Position numbers and translations under genes: made by a program. The notes under the pieces are model-generated. The model was given only the letters and a program-made list of their open reading frames with translations, searched no databases and was not told where the DNA came from. Shown piece by piece: positions 54,173-64,000 of a DNA stretch of 64,000 nt (its first letter is position 1; every line of letters starts with the position of its first letter). The stretch spans positions 254,501 through 318,500 of the forward strand of contig JAYKKM010000159.1 of the NCBI GenBank assembly GCA_035772405.1, read 5' to 3'. Source of the DNA: Chrysogorgia sp. JL179-B06. Lineage: Eukaryota > Cnidaria > Anthozoa > Scleralcyonacea > Chrysogorgiidae.

Positions 54173-55208
54173 ATAATGCCAAATGTCTGCATAAAAATAT
54201 GATAACACTTCTAAAACCAAACCAATATCACATAGAACTCACTCTCTGAACTTGTGCTTTTCAGCAAGGATTTAAATCCTTAGAAATGCCCTGTTGTTGA
54301 TTGTTTATATTCATACCTAATCATCATTTACAAATAAAGGTTATTCAAACGGTAATCTCGATTAATGTTTGTATAACATACCACTTTGTTTCCTAAGACC
54401 AGATAAATGTTGGCTTTCTGAGAACGTTTATCAACACAGTCTTTTACACCTTTGGCTTTAGTATCCACATCTCCATTGAAAATAACTTAAAAGACAAAGT
54501 GTTTGATAAGTGAAAACTATTTGATTTTGTATTGATATAGCTGCTTCAATCAAACATTCAAACATTCGTTTAGTACAGCGTCAGACTTACCTTCGTCTTC
54601 GAACTTTGCTGAAAGCCTGAAATAGCATCACTGCCGTATTTACTCCCGCAGCCAGTATTTGGTAATTTAAGACCGACGAATAATTGATGATCAGCCATTT
54701 CTTTAGAATTGGTATGACAATTGGTATGACACAAACCAGCATATTATTAAAGTTTTTCAGCAATTCAGCCACAGAATAATAGAACGGGATGTACTAACCG
54801 TAGAAAATTCGCATCAAATTCACTCCTCGTAAAGAATCCGCCATTTTGAAAATATATTGGCATCGTCCCAGTTACCCCCAACGTATGGGGTAATTTTTAC
54901 CCCCGTAATCCCAATTGCAAAACTACCCTCCGTTACCCCCAACAAAGGGGTAAATATTTGGACATATTGCCCCAGATCTTGGGGTAGTTTTTACCACCTG
55001 AAAAGTCACCCCATCCACTTTGAACATTTTACCCCAAAAATGGGGTAATTTTTACTCCTTGAAATTTACAGTGTAATTGTTATATAGTATATATATATAT
55101 ATATATATACTAAAACGAATGTGATGTTGTTCACGGAACGTTGAAAGTGCTCAATACCATAAAGGTAGAGCGAATATATAGTGAAAGTGGTCTTACCTCA
55201 AAATGATA

Positions 55209-55252
55209 AAAGCCGCAACTGTCAGTTTCACGCAAGGCGATATTCAGGCGAA
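55209..55252 (-). ncRNA. Hammerhead motif with broken core
   Basis: Minus strand reads CTGAATA instead of CTGANGA, then CGC/GCG helix II and GTGAAACTGAC as in the copy at 57373. The G8 to T change should abolish cleavage. Confidence 0.55.
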
Positions 55253-55312
55253 TGAAAATGGCGTAATGGGCGCGTGGGCGTGTGGTCAGTGCCGAAACAA
55301 TGCATGCATTCC

Positions 55313-57117
55313 TCAAATTTTTGCGTTGCTAATTTTAAACTTGTTTTTATGACGGCATGTCGAAATTATTTCTGATCTTTTGTTGAGTAGGAAATGTTTG
55401 TCTGCTTTCATTATACAAAGTTTTTCTTCCAAACATAAATTGCATCTTTTTGATCCTCCCGAATACGAAGCCGCTTTTTTCAAAATAGACCAGGTTATAT
55501 TGAAATCTTGTTTCTTTTCTTTTAAACTCCAAATATGTTTCGAAAGTTCCGTTTCGTTTAAATATATTTTGTTTTGAAATGACTTAGTGTGGTTTCTGTA
55601 TCGCTCTTTAAAACTACTTGCTGTCATGCCTATGTAGTGTTTGGTGCTGTTTGTGTCATTTGTCGAAACTGTTGCCTTGTATACTATGTTGTTTGTCAAG
55701 CACTGCCCAGGAAGTGGGCACTTACTCTTGTCTCTGCAGTTACAACTATTTGCGTTTTCATGTTGTGGCTTGTTTTTCCTGAGTATGTGTGAATTGTGTC
55801 TCATGATTGAGGATTTGACGTTATTCATGCAACTATAACTGACTTTTATCGTGTTTCTATTGAAAATTTTGTGTAGTTTGTTTTCTGGTGGAAAATGCTT
55901 GTCTATAAGATTAAGGAAATTGCGTCCTATGTTTGTTTTGACATTTTTACTGTATGGTGGGTTAAACCAAATAATATTCCGTTGTCGGTTTCTGCGTGGT
56001 GTTTGTTGTGAGGTTTGCGGTGTGTAACTTAGATTTTGGTTAAAATTGCTGTGCCTTAATGCTTCTTGATATAGCGGTGCAGATTCTTCGAATATTGTGT
56101 TGTCTGATGAAAGAAGCGAAATGCGTTTAATTGTTTCAAAATGCTAGGTGGTTTGATTGCATGTTTATGTATAATGGTTCGTCATTGGGCTTCCTAAAAG
56201 GTTTGTGTTTTCCATTGCGAAGGTCGAAAGTGACGTCTAGAAAGTTTACTACGTGTAAATTTGCATCTGCTGTGATTTTGAGTCCAAACTGTTAGAAAAT
56301 TGTGTGTAGATCTTTTCTTGTTTTGTCTGCCAATCGTGCGGTTTTGTTTTTTAATATAGCCAATCCGTCGTCTCTATAAAGGCCAATGTTTTCTATGCCA
56401 AACGTTTTTCCTAGGTTGTTTAAAATGAAAAGGCCAATTAGTTCGCAGATTTCGGCGCCGTCAAAGCTACCCATGGTAACATCAAATAAATTCTGGCTGT
56501 CTTTTTTGGTCCATGGTTTTTCGTTGTTAAAAATAAGTGATTTTCTAGCATCCTTGATGACAGAAATCTCGTTTTCGTTAATTTTAGTCAAAGTTTTGGC
56601 CCAAGATATTGCTTGGTCGAGCAAGTTTTCCGAAATTGAAGGATAGAAATTGACAATGTCAAATGAAATAAAAGTATGTCTGTTTTTTTCGTTTATGTTT
56701 TCAAACCATTCAATTACGTTTTGCGTGTTTCTCCATTGGTTTACCTTTAAAGTTTTTCTCAATTCGGAGTTAATTTTGTCAAGAAATACCTTGCTCAGTT
56801 TACCAGATTCGTTTTTTGCTGGGTTAATTAATCGGCATGTTGGGTTGTTTTCGAAATTGTCTTTGTGGTCTTTGAGTGAAATGAATGCTTCGCGTTTTTT
56901 TGTCTGTTCAATTCTATCACTGATATTTAGTTTGTTCGAAATATGTTTTAGTTCTTTGTCAATCTGTGTTATTGAGTCCTCTGATCCATGTTTATATGTT
57001 TTTGTTATGTTATCATGTAGGAGCTTGTTGTATGTGTCGAGCGGGGTTTCATAAATATTTCTAGTTTTGTCGGCGAAAATGAAAATGTTAGATGACGGGT
57101 TAATATTAGTTAGATGA
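55313..57117 (-). pseudogene. Penelope-like element: RT and GIY-YIG endonuclease, nearly complete
   Basis: Reading leftward, an open frame from 57117 holds the N-terminal RT part (REAFISLKDHKDNF, NPTCRLINPAKNE), VNQWRNTQNVIEWF, FDIVNFYPSI (motif A), DGAEICELIGLF and YRDDGLAIL (catalytic box), up to a stop at 56292. After one stop and a frame break near 56140 the C-terminal frame resumes: APLYQEALRH, WFNPPYSKNVKTNIG, the CNCRDKSKCPLPGQC cluster, YIGMTASSFKERYRNHTKSF (GIY-YIG nuclease) and SKRCNLCLEEK. 5' truncated at 57117. Two lesions make it a pseudogene. Confidence 0.9.
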
Positions 57118-57440
57118 CGTATTCGGGAGGATCAAAAAGATGCAATTTATGTTTGGAAGAAAAACTTTGTATAATGAAAGCAGACAAACATTTCCTACTC
57201 AACAAAAGATCAGAAATAATTTCGACATGCCGTCATAAAAACAAATTTAAAATTAGCAACGCAAAAATTTGAGGAATGCATGCATTGTTTCGGCACCGAC
57301 ACGCCCACGCGCCCATTACGCCCACCTTTCGACCAAAGCTACTTAAGCGGCCATCAATATCGAAATTTTTCATTCGCCTGAAGATCGCCTTGCGTGAAAC
57401 TGACAGTTGCGGCTTTTATCATTTTGAGGTAAGACCACTT
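57118..57440 (+). mobile_element. Inverted PLE 3' end (head-to-head with the minus copy)
   Basis: Encodes SGGSKRCNLCLEEKLCIM..CRHKNKFKISNAKI and the 3' UTR, the same as the end of the minus-strand copy. The junction with that copy at 57117/57118 is abrupt. Followed by TTGAGGTAAGACCACTTTCAC and microsatellites. Confidence 0.85.
57373..57412 (+). ncRNA. Hammerhead ribozyme motif with intact core
   Basis: CTGAAGA (57378-57384), helix II CGC/GCG (57386-57388 with 57392-57394) with loop CTT, GAAA (57396-57399), minimal helix III C57400-G57406 enclosing TGACA, GTT cleavage triplet ending 57408, helix I TCGC/GCGG (57374-57377 with 57409-57412). T-T closes helix II next to the core, as in the other copies. 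Confidence 0.65.
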
Positions 57441-57442
<2 letters not shown>

Positions 57443-57526
<84 letters not shown>

Positions 57527-57699
57527 GATACAGATATAGATATAGAGATATAGAGATATAGAGATATAGAGATATAGAGATATAGAGATATAGAGATATA
57601 GAGATATAGAGAGATAGATATAGATATAGATATAGATATAGATATAGATATAGATATAGATATAGATATAGATATAGATATAGATATAGATATAGATAT

Positions 57700-57753
<54 letters not shown>
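57443..57753. repeat. Compound microsatellite (TA)n(CA)n(GATATA)n(TA)n
   Basis: TA, then ACACAT/CA, then AGATATAGAGATAT, then ATAGAT, then TA units. All open frames are artefacts. Confidence 0.95.
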
Positions 57754-57756
<3 letters not shown>

Positions 57757-57800
57757 TGAAACAAGTTGTAGCAGACCAGTTTTGAGGTAAGCGAAAATCT
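57754..57800 (+). mobile_element. Hammerhead-containing repeat remnant, 5' half replaced by (TA)n
   Basis: CAGATGAAACAAGTTGTAGC + AGACCAGTTTTGAGGTAAGC equals the minus-strand sequence at 15160-15205, but the CTGAAGA half is missing. Confidence 0.6.
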
Positions 57801-57862
57801 ATTATTTGCTCTAACTATATGTTGTTGAGCACTCTTTGCATTTCGTAGACCAAAACCTACAC

Positions 57863-58043
<181 letters not shown>

Positions 58044-58177
58044 AATTCTCCAAACTGACATTTACGAGATGTTTTCTATATCTTTTATAAAATATCATTC
58101 TGAAAATAGATAGAATGTAGGAATAACATGTGTCTATATGTTTTATCATAAAACATGTTTCCCCATATTTTTTATAG

Positions 58178-59826
58178 ATTAACATGCAAGTGTAACTGGC
58201 TTACCGTCCCAGCTATAGACATCTACGATCAACTTGATTTTGTGTGTCCTACTGTACAAATATTTGTTGGGTTTTTGGATGGTCAATCAAGACCTAAATC
58301 GGATATGAATGAAAACATTTTTAGAAGAAAAGTGGAGGGTGATTTGAAAAATATAGACAATTTAAGAAAGGCTCTAGATAATGACTCCTTTTGCGATCCA
58401 CAACGTAAGAAAATAAATAATTGTAAATGTTAAAGTTAGTAGAATTGAGTTTTAAAAATTTCGATAAATTATTTTTCATTTAATTAAACTGTACATTGCC
58501 AAAAAACTATGTTCACTTATATTGAAGTAAAATTATAATTGAAGGAGAACTTTAACCAACTAGTTCAATTTAATAATTACTTAATATGCACTTTTTAATA
58601 ACCTTTTTTATTCCATAGATTCAACTAACATATACAGCTGTGAAGATGGCAAACCAGGGAAATCATTTCGCGCAACTATTGTACGTAGTAGTGACAAAAC
58701 TAAGAGCTACAATGACGGGGATGTTGTTGTGTTTTTTAGTAAGTATGCCTGTTTTATTTATAAACAGTAAAAAACGTACAAACTTTATAGAAATCAAGAC
58801 AAAGTCCTAGGGTAGGATTAAGGTTAGGATTGGCGTTATAAAATATGGAATTACCAATTATGTGTAATTAGCCTCGTCTGCAGGCAACTCTGAGGCTTCT
58901 TTTTCCAAGTCAAATAGCTTCCAGGGCTGCAATCCCAACCAAAACATTTTCAGAGTATTAGAAGGTATTTGACTAGGAAAAAAGAAGCCACAGAGTCGCC
59001 TGCGGAGGGGGCTAATGTGTAATCTAATTGTCCGATTATTGGTAATCTAAGAGTGAAGATGGCTACGCAGGAGATGCGCATAAATTCATCTTCATTGGTG
59101 AAAAAATAAATTTATCTTAATTGGTACGTAGGAGATGCGCAAACAGGCTCGACGCAAGTGCAAGCACTGATGCAAAGCGCAAGCGCTGATACAAGCGCAA
59201 GCACAGACGGAAGCGGAGGCATTGACGCAAGCACAAGGATGAAAATATATTCCTTTTCCATGTGCTTACGCTAGGGCTTGCGTTGTGATCGTGAAAGCGG
59301 AACACAGTCAACGCAAGTACAACGGAGTTTTAGATATCTAATTACGCAGTGACCGATCAAAATACTCGTTCTATAGGTCCCTCGCCGTGTAACTGCGTAA
59401 TGTCATGCGAATACAAAATGGCAGAATCTGCAGAAAGATTGACGACTGGTAACACAACGCAAGATAACATAAAATGCGGTTCGTTTTCACTTGACGCATA
59501 TAGCTCCTGTGTTTGTCCTTATGCTTGCGTCGCTCGTTAAAGCCCAGCCTTAATCAATGTGTTTAAGTCTTCTAGCATCAGCTCTGACATAATGTTTTTA
59601 ATACGTTTTAGATAACGGCGATGATGGTAAAAAGCGTACGCTATATAGTCTGAAGAAAAAGTGTGCTATGGTGTTGGTGATGAATATCACATATGATGCT
59701 GGAGAGAAACATGATATATCTTATGGAAAATGTTTAAATCCACTTGGTATTATACCTCATTGTTTATTGTATGGCATCAATAGTAATACCCCCACTATAG
59801 ACTACAAAAGTATGCCGCCTCATTAA
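58178..59826 (+). CDS. Probable ephrin-like extracellular protein, three 3' exons (5' partial)
   Basis: Exons 58178-58404, 58619-58738 and 59612-59826 have AG/GT borders and consistent phases, ending in TAA. The joined frame reads [59 protein letters not shown] and [11 protein letters not shown]. The order D-x-L-D-x-x-CP, a mid-domain Cys, SC..KP..F, a GD..FFS strand and a final C..M.L.V strand matches the cupredoxin-like ephrin domain (family pattern DYLDIYCP.., C, FxxxF, YYxIS, C..MxLxV). The signal-peptide exon was not found; (TA)n lies upstream, and the final residues show no GPI-type tail. The best host-gene candidate in the window. Confidence 0.55.
58868..59015. mobile_element. 148-bp palindromic MITE in an intron
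   Basis: TTAGCCTCGTCTGCAGGC..GAGGCTTCTTTTTCC and its near complement ending GCCTGCGGAGGGGGCTAA. Confidence 0.75.
59125..59540. repeat. Degenerate CGCAAGCG repeats in an intron
   Basis: GACGCAAG, GCGCAAGCGCTGATAC and variants repeat over 59150-59240; ACGCAAG and CTTGCGTCG recur up to 59530. GGAGATGCGCA occurs twice (59070, 59131). Perhaps an old MITE. Confidence 0.45.
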
Positions 59827-59829
59827 ATA

Positions 59830-60125
59830 TTCAACTTATTAGTTATGCGTACGTCATCGTTCTCAGGCTCCTTTGGGCCCTCTAGAACCCCCTAACCCTA
59901 GCTGTTACTCAACCCTGGTTTCAACTACGTCATATTGAGTAATTATTTATGCACACCGTCTTCCTGGAGGAGCCTTAACCATAATTATTTATTCACTTTA
60001 TAACGCCTTATTAGTTATGCATACGTCATAGTTCTCAGGCTCCTTCCAGACGCTCTAAACCCTAATCTCATTATTTATGGACACGTCACCAGGCTCTTCG
60101 TCTTCCTGGAGGAGCATTAACTCCA
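59830..60125 (+). repeat. Tandem pair of about 165-bp repeats
   Basis: TTATTAGTTATGC.TACGTCAT.GTTCTCAGGCTCCTT and GTCTTCCTGGAGGAGC.TTAAC each occur twice (from 59837 and 60007). Confidence 0.65.
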
Positions 60126-60299
60126 ATTATTTATTAACATACAAATACATTTTACATTTACATACGATTGGCCTTGTTGATTACCATGGCTGTTTCACAA
60201 TTCCATTTGAGATTATTACTGACGATAACACCAAGTATTTTTGCGAGTTGGTTGACGATAGACATAAGTTATTCATAGAATAAGTATGTTTAACAGGGT

Positions 60300-60965
60300 T
60301 TAATTTCCTCGTGATCGACAAGGATTCACACTTAGTATAGGATTGAAGGAAAGTTTCCATTCTTTACTCCAAGCATATAAATCATCAATATCTAATTGAA
60401 GCAGTAAAGCATCGGAGGTAGATTTAATTTTACGATAACATTTAGTATCATCTGCAAATAGTGATAAAGATGATCCTTGGGTGGTTGATCGTGGCAGATC
60501 ATTAATGAAAACAAGGAATAACAAAGGGCCCAAAGCCCTGATCAAGGTACTCCCGACAATACTGGTATTCCCCTGGATCAATGTTTTTTGTACTCTCCCT
60601 TGAAGGTAGTCTCCGAACCATTTTAATACAGGACCATTCACTCCTAAAAGCCTGAGTTTCCTAATGAGAAGAGCATGGTTAACACTGTCAAACGCCTTAG
60701 TAAAATCAAGGTAAACAACATCAGTTTGTTCACCCCTATCCAGTAAAAGTCCGATTTCATGGATTGTGGATAGTAAATTAGTTACTGTCGATCTTCCCTT
60801 GCGAAAACCATGCTGAACATTATTCAATAATGGGGCAACGTGGGTTGACAATCGCTTAAATACACAATGCTCCAACATCTTAGATATGACAGAGAGCAGA
60901 GATATTGGACGGTAATTTTCAACGCAATCTTTATCCGATTTCTTGTACACAGGAACAACATATAA
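60300..60965 (-). pseudogene. L2/CR1-type LINE RT fragment 1
   Basis: Minus strand encodes NYRPISLLSVISKMLE, HGFRKGRSTV, VYLDFTKAFDSVNH (RT motif A), ALGPLLFLVFINDLP and FADDTK (catalytic YADD-type box), then breaks at 60300. Truncated at both ends; 60965 joins LINE fragment 2. Confidence 0.85.
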
Positions 60966-62277
60966 TTAAGCCTATAATTAAGCGGTTTCCAATTTAGCTT
61001 TCTTTTGAACGAATTTCATAGTTATCGCCACTAATCACCCTTGCTGCTCGATTTTGGAGTTTTTGGAGTTTTAAGTGTAATGTTTTGTTACGATTCCCCC
61101 AGACTAACGAGCAGGATTGCATTGTATACATCACTTAATTTATCTTTTGGTACATAAGGCTTCAGAAGTTTTATTCCTCCAATACCCATAGATACTTTTT
61201 TGCTGATGTTGTCTATATGTTGCTCCCATTTTAGTTTCTCATCAATTATAACTCCTAGGCTCTTAGTGGCGTGGACTCGTTTTATGCGTTGTCCACCAAC
61301 ACTAATTTCAGGGTCTTCTACAATGCTAGCTAACTGCTGTCTAGACCCTATAAACATATATTCAGTCTTGGATACATTCAACGCCAACTTGTTAGCAACA
61401 AGCCATGCATGAAGTTTAGATAAATCAGAATTTATTTTTAATTCCGTCTTATCAACACTATCTGCAGCAATAGTAATATTAGTGTCATCTGCAAACATAG
61501 ATGGTGCCGAAAATTCCAAGCAATTAGGCAAATCATTTATATACAGGGTGTCCCAAAAAAAAGGCTACCTTTTCAAATTCAAATTAGCATGTTAATTCAA
61601 GCAACCTATTGTAGTTCTTTGAAATTCATTATCGCTTTTGAACTACGAATGCGTAAAAACACACAGTTTTATACACATGGGATATTAAACACAATAGGTT
61701 GTTTGAATTAACACGCTCATTTGAATTTGAAAAGGTACCCTTTTTTTGGGACACTCTGTATAGGAGAAAAAGGAGAGGTCCCAAATTCGATCCCTGAGGC
61801 ACACCACATTCAATAGTTTTACTTGTAGAAATTGTATTATTGATTTTACATGTTTGTTTACGATACGCAAGATAAGATTTAAACCATTCCAAGGCAATTC
61901 CTATTATACCGAACAATTCAAGCTTACCGATAAGGATTTCAGATGATCAACGGTGTCAAAAGCCTTTCGAAGGTCAAGAAATACAACACCATTTATCAAA
62001 CCATTATCGATATTTACAAGCCAATTATTTGTAGCATTAAGAAGTGATGTTACAGTAGAATGCATCTTTCTAAACCCAAATTGATATTTGGTTAAAATCC
62101 ATTTTCTTCTAAATAAGTTGACAACTGTTGAACGGTCAACCTTTCAAAAAGCTTTGCAATTACAGAAAGAACCGATATAGGTCGGTAATTTGTGCAATTT
62201 GTGTTATCTCCTGATTTACAAATTGGAGATACCGTTGCGTTAATGTGATTTAATTTTATATGAATTTTGAGGTTCAT
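60966..62277 (-). pseudogene. L2/CR1-type LINE RT fragment 2
   Basis: Minus strand: NYRPISVLSVIAKLFER, FGFRKMHSTVTSLL, VVFLDLRKAFDTVDH, CGVPQGSNLGPLLFLLY, then after the mariner MITE INDLPN, MFADDTNI, KTEYMFIGSRQQL, SLGVIIDEKLKWEQHI, LQNRAARVI and LNWKPL. Frame breaks occur in several places. A distinct subfamily from fragment 1. Confidence 0.85.
61544..61758. mobile_element. 215-bp mariner-type MITE
   Basis: Ends CAGGGTGTCCC and GGGACACTCTG with TA on both sides (61542-61543, 61759-61760). The arms extend through CCTTTTTTT and TTTTCAAATTCAAAT. It sits exactly inside the LINE motif LLFLLY/INDLP; without the MITE and one TA the frame joins. Confidence 0.9.
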
Positions 62278-62279
62278 TC

Positions 62280-62690
62280 CTGGGAATGATCGTTATGTCA
62301 TGGTCCGGGTCTTCGTCTTCATACGGGTTTTCTTTACTTGGATCACATTAGCATCATCCGGTTTAGTCTGGTTGCCAAATGGCATTTTGTAGCCTAACCT
62401 TGTTTTGTAGGCCCCCCAATGGGTTTTGGGGGTTTTTGTATCTATGAAGTATGGAGATTAATAATCTGGATGATGCCATCCCGGCATCCTTGGGGAATTT
62501 GAAATAATCACATTTTATGTCCAACCATTGCCGCCATATTGGAAACCAAGATGGCCGCCATAATTGATGGCACATTTACGTTCTTTTTAAATGTGTTGAA
62601 ACAGAAATATTGAAGTTATTAACTAATAAATAACATATTGTTGTTTTTAACGTACCATAGTTAAAATTGGATACCTGTAAAATTATCACA
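62280..62690. other. Spacer, no gene seen
   Basis: GC-moderate. GCCGCCATATTGG..CCAAGATGGCCGCC forms a short imperfect inverted repeat near 62530-62560. Confidence 0.4.
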
Positions 62691-62785
62691 ATGAGTCAAA
62701 ATCAGACAAAATACAAAATAGAAGAGAATAGTACTGACCAAATAATTTGCAGGCTCGTATTTGCAGCGCCATCTTCTGAAATACT
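62691..62785 (+). CDS. Possible first coding exon of unknown gene
   Basis: ATG at 62691 opens MSQNQTKYKIEENSTDQIIC, runs to ATACT and a strong donor GTAAGT at 62786. It may belong to the pseudogene beginning at 63119, separated by the minisatellite; unproven. Confidence 0.35.
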
Positions 62786-62884
62786 GTAAGTATTTTTGGT
62801 TTGTTCAATTAAAACCGGGTTTTTTTTGGTATTTGAATTAAAAACATTCCTAAAATTCAGAATTAGATAAAGCAAACAACTTAT

Positions 62885-63100
62885 TGAAGCTAGAAAACGA
62901 AGGCGAGTTTATATAGCAAGAAAACGAAGCCGAGTTTATTATAGCTAGAAAACGAAGGCGAGTTTATTATAGCTAGAAAAAGAAGCCGAGTTTATTATAG
63001 CTCGAAAGCAAAGGCGAGTTTATTATAGCTAGAAAACAAAGGCTAGTTTATTATAGCTAGAAAACAAAGGCGAGTTAATTATAGCTAGAAAACAAAGAAT
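62885..63100 (+). repeat. 29-bp minisatellite
   Basis: About seven to eight units of TAGCTAGAAAACGAAGGCGA + GTTTATTA, with variants (AAGCC, AAGGC). Confidence 0.92.
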
Positions 63101-63109
63101 CATTGATAT

Positions 63110-64000
63110 AAAAAATCATTGATATCCAGTTTCTATGACTTTGGAGTCACTTGCTCGTATGATGAGGTATTGCGCTTTAAAACGTCTGCCGCAGTAGCAG
63201 CTGTCAGAAATACGGAACTTACTGGAATATCGGACTCCAGTTCAAGCCTTGTTCAAGTAGTTGCAGATAACTTCGATGCCAACATTTCATCACAGAATGG
63301 TCAACTATCAACCCACGCCCTTGCCGTACTTTTGACGCAAACTCAATCACCAGAAACAGACACCATTGTAGACAGTATTCGACGTGTGAAGAAAGATGAG
63401 ATGAAGGTGGCATGTCGGAAGATGTTCAAATCCATCCCTTCACCGGTTCCAAAACGTCACCTATGCCCGAAAATGAATCAAAGCGATCGGTTCTTTGCAT
63501 AAAAGTGTTGGCACACCAAATGGTAATTGTCAGTAGGGCGAACAGCATGGATTTTGATTTCCTCCGCAATATCGTTTGTAATTCAACGACACCCGAATTT
63601 AATGGCTTTAATACCAAGCTGGCGCGTGAGCAAGGACAGACCATACGACCTGCAACGAGAGCTGTGTATAGACCATTGATTAACCTGACCCCATCCGACC
63701 CGACCACTATGATGACTGCAATAGTGGAAGCAAAGCACCTTGTGAGCCAAACTGGTCAAGCATACACAGTGTTTACAGCTGATCAGCAACTGTATCGAGT
63801 GATGATTAACATTATTTGGGCATATCCTGAGATGTTTGACAACTTCGTTCCGCGACTAGGAGGTATGCACATGAGCTTCGAGGATGCGTTGGTACATTGA
63901 TGTCAGATAGCGGCTTGCAGGAGGTGCTTAAAACTGTATTTGTGTGGACCGCATGTTAATTGGTAAAAGATTTCCGCAGAATGTTCGATCCTTATGCGAC
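63110..64000 (+). pseudogene. Fragment of an unidentified multicopy-type protein, frameshifted, 3' partial
   Basis: Two overlapping frames (63119-63502, 63412-63900) encode one protein broken by a frameshift: SSFYDFGVTCSYDEVLRF, VVADNFDANISSQNGQLSTH, ALAVLLTQTQ, then NSTTPEFNGFNTKLAREQGQ, FTADQQLYRV, PRLGGMHMSFEDAL. After 63893 it changes frame again (LMSDSGLQEVLKTVF, FPQNVRS) and leaves the window. The frame opens abruptly after the minisatellite with no ATG. I recall similar proteins in large families in cnidarian genomes but cannot name a domain or function. Confidence 0.55.

Larger units (their letters stand above)
49821..55073 (-). mobile_element. TA-flanked DNA element, copy 2 (5.25 kb), inverted relative to copy 1
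   Basis: Begins CACTGTAAATTTTAGGG (equal to the complement of copy 1's right end), ends CTTGAAATTTACAGTG, flanked by TA (49819-49820, 55074-55075). Co-linear in reverse with copy 1, including the palindrome and the tRNA-like segment. Differences: a 388-bp hAT-like insertion at 51136, and an unrelated interval near 52170-52380 where copy 1 has a SINE. Confidence 0.8.

Overview
This is a eukaryotic, AT-rich, intron-bearing genomic window that is almost entirely transposable elements and their remains. I see no prokaryotic features. Penelope-like elements with hammerhead ribozymes, metazoan-type EnSpm/CACTA, Harbinger and hAT elements, an L2/CR1-type LINE, a chromodomain Ty3/gypsy element, tRNA-derived SINEs and an ephrin-like host gene together suggest an early-branching marine invertebrate, most likely a cnidarian (anthozoan). 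That assignment is inference.

Layout. 1-770: 3' end of a Penelope-like element (GIY-YIG endonuclease plus hammerhead ribozyme). 1044-16783: a 447-bp TTAA-flanked MITE split by a 15.28-kb EnSpm/CACTA element (1207-16488, TAA target duplication). An unoccupied near-identical MITE copy at 17265-17711 proves both boundaries. The big element carries an intact three-exon TNP2-type transposase (983 aa), an intact five-exon 303-aa coiled-coil/basic protein, and on the opposite strand a broken three-exon protein kinase. Its introns have filled with SINEs, hairpins, a (TA)n tract and another hammerhead motif. 17.8-23.6 kb: a Penelope RT fragment, AT minisatellites, tRNA-like repeats and several perfect hairpins, with no host gene seen.

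23.6-29.5 kb: three 142-bp tandem repeats, the N-terminal part of a Harbinger-type transposase, a 4.07-kb GC-rich near-perfect palindrome (24386-28459) with a MADF-domain coding region in both arms, then a Myb/SANT-like fragment and two MITEs. 30.1-31.8 kb: foldback MITEs. 32.85-35.75 kb (minus): a dead chromodomain Ty3/gypsy element interrupted by a LINE 3' fragment and by a 424-bp MITE.

38.7-55.1 kb: two copies of the same ~5.2-kb TA-flanked element (38715-43845 and 49821-55073) in opposite orientation. Their ends are built of GGGGTAAAAATTACCCC-like palindromes and each holds a 1.1-kb palindrome with a telomere-like core. Between them lies a 2.85-kb hAT-like element with three tandem arrays. 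55.1-57.8 kb: a Penelope-like element with an inverted copy of its own 3' end, including an intact-core hammerhead, followed by long microsatellites. 58.2-59.8 kb: three exons of a probable ephrin-like host gene. 60.3-62.3 kb: two L2/CR1-like LINE fragments, one carrying a mariner-type MITE. 62.7-64.0 kb: a 29-bp minisatellite and a broken coding region that runs off the window.
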